The notes under the pieces: generated by a model
What the model was told of the DNA's origin: nothing
The model's database searches: none
Seen by the model: the letters and a program-made list of their open reading frames with translations, nothing else
In this document: positions 45,949 to 54,710 of the stretch, one piece after another
Numbering within the stretch: position 1 is the stretch's first letter
How the letters are laid out: the number at the start of each line of letters is the position of its first letter
Source: Saksenaea vasiformis B4078
Lineage: Eukaryota; Mucoromycota; Mucoromycetes; Mucorales; Saksenaeaceae
Length of the DNA stretch: 59,465 nucleotides
Assembly: GCA_000697055.1 (NCBI GenBank)
Contig: JNDT01002312.1
Span: forward strand, 1-59,465
Direction: 5' to 3'
Program-made: the position numbers and the translations under genes

Positions 45949-47996
45949 ATGGCAGATTTACATTACACAATCAACACCGGAGACACGGCATGGGTGATTG
46001 CGGGCACCGCACTCGTATTTTTAATGGTAGATTATTATACAGAACGGAGAGCTCTTATTGACCTCTATGCCAGTCGCCCGCTCTGGGATTTTTTTATGCT
46101 GGCCTTGCTCGCGCCAAAAATGCTTTATCTCTGATGTACTTGACTGTTATCTCTGTCGTTGTTGTCTCTCTTCAGGTATTACTATTGATGCATGCCTTCT
46201 CATTTGCTAAGAAGAGATATCAGTGGTACCTCATCGGCTTCTCCCTTGTCTTCTCTAATTCAGGCGGGTTCTTTATCGGAGATGCAGGTAAACTGCATGA
46301 TCCGCTAACAAATTCCATTCGCTTAAACTGTGGCGATCTTGCATAGCGCATGTTGTGTTGCGAGGAGTAGGCCAAAGACCACAATTTGATTCACAAACAA
46401 TTCCTGCATCAGCATTTATGCTCTTTCAAGCGATGTTCGCTTGTATTACACCAGGTACCGCATAAGATGAACAAATAAAAGAAAAAAAATAAGTATAAAA
46501 AGATTCCTTTACCATGATAGCAGGAGAAAAAAGACACCCTTACATTAATGAATTTCATTAATCATTTATTATTTTAGCTCTTGCGTTTGGATCTGCAGCG
46601 GAACGCATGTCGGTATGGATCCCCTTTCTCATCACGAGTGGTCTAATTTATATCATTAGCTTGGACCGGCCATTGTTTTTATATTTTTCTGGACCACACT
46701 GGTTTATGGTATCCCAGTCGATTTCATTCGGCTTCTTCAGTTAAACTTTAAACAATGTAACCTAATTCCAGCCATCGGTAGATTTTGTCACATGTTGGAT
46801 TTGGGGCCCACATGGCTGGCTAGCTGCGCTTGGAGCGATGGATTTTGCTGGGTAACCGATGGGAGTGTTATTCTACAGTTGACAATTCATATATCAATAG
46901 GGGAACAGCAGTCCATATTTCAAGTGGTTTGGCGGCAGGTAAGCATACATGACAGAATGGTGGCAAATAAAGCGAATGTCTTGCAGTTGCATATGCTATG
47001 GTGCTAGGAAAACGGCGTGATTATAGCGCAAATGCCTATACTCCACATAATGTCTCATTTGTTTTTCTGGGGTTGGTTCTGTTATGGTTTGGCATGTATT
47101 CAGAACCTGCAGTAAAAAATACAACTACTAATTCTTTTTCCTTCACTCCAGGCTGGTTCGCTTTTAATGGTGGAAGCGCGCTCGCAGCTAATGCGCGCGG
47201 TATGAACGCAATAATAACAACTCACATGTCAGGGTGTGTTGCTTCAGGAGTGTGGCTTCTCATGGACTATTATCAGACGCGTAAATGGAGCGTAATTAGC
47301 CTATGCACTGGAGCAGTAGCAGGACTTGCAACCGTTACTCCTGGTTCTGGGTTTATTTCGCCAAGTAGTTCTCTATTTTTTGGTCTACTTGGATCAGCTA
47401 TATGCAATATGGCAATGAGATATAAGCACACCTTCGGCTTCGATGACGCTTTGGATGTCTTTGCGGGTAAGCGGTAATACCCGTGCACTTCTAAACATTC
47501 AACGAGCATATTACTAGTTCATTACATTGGTGGACTAGTTGGACTCCTGTTGACAGGTATCTTTGCAGAGAGATCCATCATTGCCCTATCCTATCCCGAA
47601 AATACGCCACTGGAGAATGTCCCAATCGGTGGCTGGTTGGACGGAAACTGGATGCAGGTGCCAATCCAACTAGCAGCCATCGCAGCAGTATCCGCGTGGT
47701 CGTTTGTAATCACGTAAGCAGCACGTACTTTGCTTAAGAAAGCAATAATGCTTATTCATTTTAGATACATTATTCTAATAATCATCAATAAGGTTCCCTA
47801 CATGAGTCTCCGTCTGGATGATGAGGCTGAAATTGTGGGAACGGACATGGCCGAGATGGGTGAACGTGCTTACGGTTATCTACCGTACGATACAGAAGGT
47901 CGTGTTGACCCACTTAAACTAGCAGGTTCTGTTGCCAATCGCCAAATCGAACCCAAACCAGAACCACAGGTGGTGGATGAACATGTGGGACGATAG
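45949..47996 (+). CDS. MEP2: Ammonium transporter, Amt/Mep family
   Basis: Plasma-membrane ammonium permease with about 11 transmembrane helices. Twelve exons: 45949-46026, 46074-46175, 46224-46287, 46347-46454, 46578-46612, 46660-46708, 46782-46851, 46901-46938, 46987-47091, 47152-47466, 47518-47713 and 47765-47996 (463 aa, all phases agree). Signature segments: [95 protein letters not shown] and DALDVFAVHYIGG. Both channel histidines of the twin-His site are present (H174 in AVHISSG, H323 in AVHYIGG), so it is of the Mep2/AmtB rather than the Glu-substituted Mep1/3 type. The intron 47092-47151 fits only as GC-AG (G|GCATGT...CACTCCAG, 60 nt). The cytosolic tail after the last helix is short and acidic. 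The Mep2-type symbol is by motif, not by phylogeny. Confidence 0.92.
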
Positions 47997-48234
47997 GGTT
48001 CAACGGATCATGGTTCATATAGAATCTCGTAAAGCAGCTCTTGTTTTGGAAGCATTCCTTATATGTAAAGGAAAAGAAATTCCGTAACTCTACGAATAGC
48101 CTGTCATATGTAAAATAAGGTGCCTCTATACTCGTTACCAGGCAAAATCCTAATACAAATGTAACCGCTCTCATATTTGATTTTTCTTTTATTTTTATTT
48201 TGTTTTACGACAATAACGCACACACACTCACCCC

Positions 48235-49191
48235 ATGGAGAGGAAACACAACCTACTAAAATATTGTTGCATAAACCTGGTCTTGATACCAGGCTCTGTT
48301 TTAGCCGAGCATCGACAGCGGCAGCGTCATCGGCATCGGCACCATTTTCAGTCTGTGAAATCGGTTACTGTTACCCTAACCAACATGATAACCGCCACCA
48401 TCACCGTAGTGCCATCGCTTCCGCCATCCACACATATGGGATCGACAAATGTTGGACCAACAAACATGGGACCTTTATTGCAAGAGTCCTATGACCGGCT
48501 CCGCCATTTGTTTCCTGTTATTTTGACATTTGCTATTCTTGGCATGCTGACTATTGCAGGAGGACTTGTTTATCTGGGATATAAATTCTATCAACATGGT
48601 CAAAAACTGGAAGATGCACATGGTGGTAATAATGGCGCTGCCGGTCAACGCATACTAGGTATGCCTCCGTCTGAAGTACCATGGCGGCAAAAGAAAAGTC
48701 CTGTCGTGAATTCCTTATCACGCATACTTCCATGGTTGGCTATTCGTCCCGGACATCGTCGTGAAGAAGAGGCATCTACCAACTTTGATCAGCCTATTTC
48801 GACTACATTTGTACCTATTAGAGAGTCACCCCTCAAGTTGGTCCCACGTTCCGAAATCTGGGAGGATCCGGTGAGGCGCCGTGGCGTGGAGGCAATCGAC
48901 ATACCAGATTTGCAAGAGGCGAGAGCAGCACCATGGAAATTTACGAGAAACGACTATCCTAATTCGCCCCACATAGTCTCTGGACTCTTCCCTCCACGAA
49001 GGCCCTCGTTTCCTTTAACCACCAGAACTGCCACGTCACAGGGAGAATTACCAGAGGTAACGGAAGGAAAAATGCAGCCGGTTGAAACTCAAAACTATTT
49101 CGTAGACTTCGAACACCTCTGGACCTACAGATGGACCGAGCGATGTGAGTATTGCAAGGGAAGCATTAATAGCCAGTCGTTTGGACAATAG
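48235..49191 (+). CDS. Orphan single-pass membrane protein
   Basis: ATG 48235 to TAG 49191 gives 318 aa. The N-terminal ~90 residues are Thr/Pro/Val-rich. One clear transmembrane helix (LFPVILTFAILGMLTIAGGLVYLGY, about residues 92-116) precedes a basic, disordered cytosolic-type tail. I do not recognise a family. The 3' end is uncertain: the last codons overlap a strong donor (CGAT|GTGAGT at about 49145), and beyond it a frame of ~57 codons (ending TAA near 49423, with ENNIFHTRGDNTDDTFLSDG) looks coding, so the protein may extend through an intron I could not place in phase. The start could also be a later ATG such as that before ITATITVV. Confidence 0.5.
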   Translation: MERKHNLLKYCCINLVLIPGSVLAEHRQRQRHRHRHHFQSVKSVTVTLTNMITATITVVPSLPPSTHMGSTNVGPTNMGPLLQESYDRLRHLFPVILTFAILGMLTIAGGLVYLGYKFYQHGQKLEDAHGGNNGAAGQRILGMPPSEVPWRQKKSPVVNSLSRILPWLAIRPGHRREEEASTNFDQPISTTFVPIRESPLKLVPRSEIWEDPVRRRGVEAIDIPDLQEARAAPWKFTRNDYPNSPHIVSGLFPPRRPSFPLTTRTATSQGELPEVTEGKMQPVETQNYFVDFEHLWTYRWTERCEYCKGSINSQSFGQ

Positions 49192-51152
49192 CAGCAGTCA
49201 ATGGCTTGACTCTCCAGAAAGGGCGAGTTTATAGCATGTACTATTTCTTATTGGTAATTCGGTACCTCGTCCAACGCATACCAAAGAAAATAACATCTTT
49301 CACACACGGGGCGACAACACTGATGACACATTTCTCTCGGACGGCTACCGCATGATGAAGTGGGCCTGTGGTAGAGTTAACGCTTCCGATCCAGTCATAT
49401 TAAAATCGGATAGCAGCGAGTAAACGACATTGTATACAACACAAAGAATTGCCAAAAAATCGTTATTCCTCACGCAATAGTAATGTATATAAAAAGAAAT
49501 GTCATATAAGTATAAATACGTGGAGAAAAGGCACATACCATTATATTGAGAGATGGTATATTTGTTACAGACATCGCAAAAGCGTAGCGCTAATACATAG
49601 CTTCGAGAAATTATATTCTATGGGTGGCAGATAGAGACACCGTTCAAAGATCTTTGGGGCAGCAGACACATTTCTTCTGAATATGAATTAAAGTTTTTGC
49701 AATTAACCAAACACGTAGAGATCTGCCACTCCTTTCATCACAATCCCATAACAGTCGCCTAACATGAAGGCCTTCATGTTTGCTACCAGGATTTATACAA
49801 TGTATCCTAGGCGCTAACTAGGAAAGTAACGTAAAGCTATGGGTGCTTTGTATAGCATATCACAATACCTATTGTTTGAGCAGTACGTTCACACTTTTAC
49901 ACTCTCTATTCCACACAAATAGTGTTCTTGGTCAATTACTTCCCTTGATGTTAAACATAATTAAGCAGTAACCTAGATTTTAGCAGGTTGTAACAGTTCT
50001 TGTGCCGACACCTGGCCAACTGCTTCGGATAGCATACCTTGGCGGAAGAATAGGCATCCCTTATATATTATGCAGTAAAATAGTTTTCTAAATTTGTTTA
50101 AACAATGGCTTCAATCGGACGAATAGCATGTTGCATGGCACATGCATAGATCAATGCAAAACATTAGGAGATGCTCATTGCAAAAATTGAAGTGTAAATG
50201 TACGACCGAACCGGTTTACTGTTGACAGTCTGCATATGGCCAACAAGGAGAAGACTTCTCACGGAATTTACTTGGCATCTTTTCCTATAGGCCTTTTCCC
50301 TTACTTTTCTCTTATCCTCGCTTTAGTCCACCCTTCTAAAAGCCCACCGATCAACGATGCTAAAACCATAATAGGACATTTTAAAAAAAAAGCAGTAACA
50401 TACGAACCTTACTCGCTATTCCTTCATGTACTATCGTACCAAGGTTTTACTAAATCAAGTCACTGATGGGGATACGCGTTTCTAGTCAATTTATCTGTGC
50501 CCCTAACGTATTCCCTTGCCGCGATAAATTTCCAACGAAGGAGGACTGTGTTTTTTTACCGAATTAGGCATCGGTCTACAACGTTTATCACACGTAGGCT
50601 TTGATCCTTTTCATCCTAAAAGCATAGAAAGTGTATCATGTTCACATTTGCTTGTGATAAATACGTGTGCACTTCCTCTATGAGTTGATACTCTAGGATT
50701 ACAAAGAAATCAAAAGTGATGCATGTCAAAAACATCGCCTGCTGAGACTGTCAGGGAACAACTTGCTAGTACAAAGATAGTAATTGTCATTTTGGAGCGA
50801 TACTGTGAAGCTATTCCTTAGGAGCAACAAAACGTTGACATGTTTGCAGCCTCATGGGCTATACAGCGGCATACAAAATAACATGCTGGAGCAATCCCAT
50901 CACAACGACCGTGTATTTTCAAATCTGCATATGTGCAAACTGTTGAAGCGGTGGTACTGTCAGATATGACGATAATTAAAACAAACAGATGTCCTTTTGA
51001 TCGGTGCATATGGCACACGTCCAAATTTGGCAAGAGGGCCTCGCTTGTCAAGGCCATTCGATCAAAAGTAACCTCTCGTTTGCCCTTTCTCTCTCGCTCT
51101 TATCCTTATCTTGCCGCTTGCGAATTCGCTTGTTTAATGCTTGGCACAAAAA
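49192..51152. other. Intergenic, possible 3' extension of the membrane-protein gene, otherwise empty
   Basis: 49192-49425 may hold the terminal exon of the preceding gene. The rest contains only short frames without motif support and the upstream region of the Uds1-like gene. Confidence 0.35.
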
Positions 51153-53651
51153 ATGAACAGCAGCCGTGTAAAGACTGTAAGTCTTGGAAGCATGTCAACC
51201 AAGCACAATGATTCTCATGGAGCTCCATCTCGGGGAAATCGGATCTCATTAGCAAGCGACTGGTGTTAAAACAACGGCAGCCATTAGTAGTAAACTAAAA
51301 AGTAGGCCTTCCCTTATCAACCGCCAGCAAAGTGATACCGTTTTGGAATCTAAAAGATCACGGCCAGTAAAAAAGCTATGGGAATCAAAATTAAAGAAAC
51401 CTGCAGCCATTGACAACAGCCGTCGGTTACCAGAACAGAAACCGCTTCATGCAACGGCACGCGAAGATGTAAAGCAAACAAAGTTACCTATACCACCGTT
51501 ACGAAAAACAGCGCCTGTAGCAAAGCCCAGAGGAAAGGCGACAGTGCCGACGACATTGGCTTCGAATAGAAAGCAGGGGCAAGATCCGTCTCCTTATGAG
51601 GCTGATAAACCCGCAACACCCAAGAAAACCCCCCTAAAAATAGATCCTATACAATCAAAAGTGGGTCCCGCCGCGACAGAAAAAGAAGAATGCTTTAAAG
51701 TGGCCCAGAACTCCAAAAAAGTTAATCCCACGTCGCCAAGTGCACAAGCAAAGAAGAACGATACTGGCCCCAAATCGGAGTCTGCATGTGAGTTTTCCTT
51801 ACCATGGAGCAAACACACGACACGGTCGTCATCATCAACGCAGTCTACTACAAAGCGCCAGGCAATAACATACAATGACATGATTGCACAGTTGACGACG
51901 TCGTACGCGTGTGCTATAGCTACGCAATTCCCAGTCAGTTCAACCGAACAAATCCAAAGATGGCAAGAAGTGAGTTAATAGCAGATATCAAGTTTGTGAC
52001 CTTACCATTTCCCTTATAGCTGTCAGTTGCTAAGCATGAAAAGTCCGTAGATGATCTGCGGACAAGAATACAGCTTGAACTGAATATTCAACGAGCTGCT
52101 TTGGCGTTGCTCGCGTTGGAAAATCATGCTACAGATGATCTTCGATCAAGTACCTATCGAACGGAAATGCTAGTCGACGAGCTTTTTTTCCTAGTTTCTA
52201 AATTATCAGAAAACCAATGGCTTAATCTTCAGCATGTGGCAGGCACGCTGGCTCGGGCTTTTGCACGCACCACAGATCATAGTTATCACAAAAACTACGA
52301 TCACTTCTTCCTTCAGTTAGAAGCGATCGCAGCGAAATACCTAAAGTGCAGGAAAAAATCGCTCACCCATAGCATGCGAACGTGCAGCATCAGCGATGAC
52401 GATGTCAGCATTCTTTCTTCCGATGATTCACTATTCTCAAGATCGGTGCGTACAAGTGCCACCAGCCTCGAACCGGAGGACGAGACCCATCGAGAATGGT
52501 CGATCAATCAGACGCTAGACGCTATACAAAAGCAATTTTCCCACTATGAACAGCAGCTGATGGAGAATCAGCTTGAGATGACTAAGATGCGTGAAAGGCT
52601 AGTGCAGGAACAACGTCGTTGTAAGGCATTGGAAGCTGAGACAGCGCTCTCTGGAGATCTGAAGAACGAAGTTGCAAGACTTCAACATGAAATTGCTCAA
52701 AGACAAGGGGAAGAAAGTTTACAGGAAGAACATGTAAACAATCAGCAGCATCAAGATCATACAATAGCTCAACTGGAGCTCCAGTTATCACTGGAGCAAA
52801 GTTGTCGCGAAGACCTCGAGAAACAGCAACGGCGTTTTCAGGACGAAATTGAGCAGCTCCGAAAGGAACTAGGACAATCGAAAGCCCAGGAGAAACAGTG
52901 GCAAGATCAAACAGCCGACCTTAAGCACCACTTGGACCAGCTCTCTCAGTGGAAAGAAGAAAAAGATACCCGATGCCGCGAGCTTTTTAACTGTCCGCTG
53001 GAAGATTCAGTTGAGACGATGGCAAAGCAACGCCAGGAAGTGGAACACATGAAACTAGAAGTATTGGAACAGCAAAAACTATGTATTTCCTTGCAATCGC
53101 AAGTGTCAACAAAGGAAGCGGAAGTGACAGCCTTGAAACAGCAACCAAAAGTGGCACAGCAGGATGGAGATTTTTCTGAACGCTTTAAAGCTTTAGATAA
53201 AGCCTTCCAAGAAGCACAGCACGCATATACAGTTCGTGAATCTGCATTTATTCTTCAATCTGCTAGTTTGGAAGCGGAGTTGGACTCTATTCTAAAGGAA
53301 TATGAACGCCTCACTCGACATATTACGGATTTTAATCTCGAGCGAAAAAAGTACGACGAGCGGATCGCTGAAATGACTGGAGAGATTCAAAATCTTCAAG
53401 CATCCCTGGCGGATGAAAAGACGAAACGAATAGGAAACGAGGATGGAACAACGGCTTCTTTGCGTAAAGAATTTCGACAGCTAATGGCTAGTGTCAAATC
53501 AAAACAGCAAGAAGAAATGGAACATGAAAGACTACAACGACAACAGGTCGAGAATGGACTACGTTCATTAAAACATGAAATGGAAATGAAACGGTGGGAA
53601 AAGGTGAATGCGGCGGTACAGACGGGGTTCGTTGCCTACCCTTTTACTTAA
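51153..53651 (+). CDS. Coiled-coil protein of the Uds1 (up-regulated during septation) type
   Basis: Three exons: 51153-51176 (8 codons, MNSSRVKT), 51253-51969 and 52020-53651. Phase-0 introns of 76 nt (GTAAGT...CATTAG) and 50 nt (GTGAGT...CTTATAG) give 790 aa. The N-terminal ~220 residues are Lys/Pro/Ser-rich and disordered. Residues ~220-345 (SYACAIATQFP, then a DLRTRIQLELNIQRAALALL helix and an NLQHVAGTLARAF segment) resemble the Uds1 domain of fungal septation-linked proteins. A long coiled coil with heptads rich in Glu/Gln/Lys follows to near the C-terminus. The usual family is poorly characterised; a role at division sites or in vesicle/cytoskeletal scaffolding is inferred. Start chosen because the 24-nt exon joins in phase with perfect donor and acceptor. 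Confidence 0.7.
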
Positions 53652-53764
53652 ACATATTTGCGCTGGTTGCAAAGAGAAAACAAGACGTCATACGTGTCCT
53701 GCCACGCTTTTACATTGCCCTTAATGTCTACCACTATAGTTCTCAAAATACTGTTTATTTAATT

Positions 53765-54371
53765 GCGTTTTACACTACTCTAAACAAAACTTGCGTGCAT
53801 CAAGAGCCAAGTTTGCGCTAAAGAAGAATTGAATATGCGGTTCTCAATACATCAATTTTACGCCAGAAGATTAATCAACCTAACAGTACATGAACTTGGT
53901 CCCTCCGATGGACGCAAATTTACTAGAGCAGCATGAAAAATAATTCATCGTTAGCAAATGAAAGATGAATTGATTGCTTTTACCTAACCCCCCCGAAGGA
54001 GTAATCGCGCGATTACGCGGGGATCTAACCACGCACCGAAGCGGTGAGGGCGGATCAAGCGAGGCGGTCTGCTTCCGGGAGTGGTCGATTGTAGAGCGGT
54101 CTACAGAGGCCTTCAAGCGATGCAGCGTCCGGTGACCTATCACGAAAAAATGAGTGATGCTGAGTATGACAATGTTTGCTTACTTAAGCGGTGAACAAGG
54201 TTACATCACGGCCAAGACAGTTTGGGATAGAGGTCATGCAGCCTAAACAAGAGGCAGAAAACATGAATAATCTTGTAGCTGAAGTGAATTGACATCCTCA
54301 CTGGGGAAGTTAAAGATACACAGAGCCGAAGAATAAAAAAAGGGTCATGCTTCTCTTTAAATACGGATAAC
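53765..54371 (+). repeat. Dispersed ~610-bp repeat, copy B
   Basis: Aligns with copy A in the same orientation: GCTAAAGAAGAATTGAATATGC, GGACGCAAATTTACTAGAGCAGCAT, CCCGAAGGAGTAAT, GCACCGAAGCGGTGAGGGCGG, TCAAGCGATGCAGC, CCAAGACAGTTTGGGATAG and AGGTCATGCAGCCTAAAC, ending CTCTTTAAATACGGATAA. It sits between the Uds1-like gene and the 3' end of the Fanzor gene. Confidence 0.82.
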
Positions 54372-54710
54372 TCTGGTGGAAAAGCCGATCGTGATACACT
54401 TCTATTTCTTGTGATAAGGCATAGAAAACCTGTCACTGATGCAATGAATCATCTCAACGTCAAAAAGACGTACTGCCTTCGCTGGGACATTTTCCTTAAG
54501 AGATTTTTATGCTTTCCAATAGGATCCAGAATGAAAGAACCTAACTGACTAGAGTAGTAATCGCTGTTGACTCCGTGCTGTCGATAAAGTAGCGAGCACT
54601 GGATGATTGATGCACTATGGTGCAACCCTGTTATAAACAGCAATGTTTCAATTCTCATGAATATCTAAACTTGTAATATTGGCTTACACCATAGAATAAA
54701 ATCGTATTTG
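54372..54710. other. 3' flank of the Fanzor pseudogene
   Basis: About 340 bp between repeat copy B and the Fanzor stop codon. A minus-strand frame (54449-54658) has no recognisable motif. In other Fanzor and TnpB loci the guide (omega) RNA is transcribed from sequence next to or overlapping the nuclease gene, so this flank is one of two places to look; no structure was demonstrated. Confidence 0.3.

Noticed and set aside
46613..46782. A continuous reading of the ammonium transporter through 46578-46744 without introns
   Set aside because: It replaces the conserved [13 protein letters not shown] segment with unrelated residues; two small introns (46613-46659 and 46709-46781) restore the family sequence.
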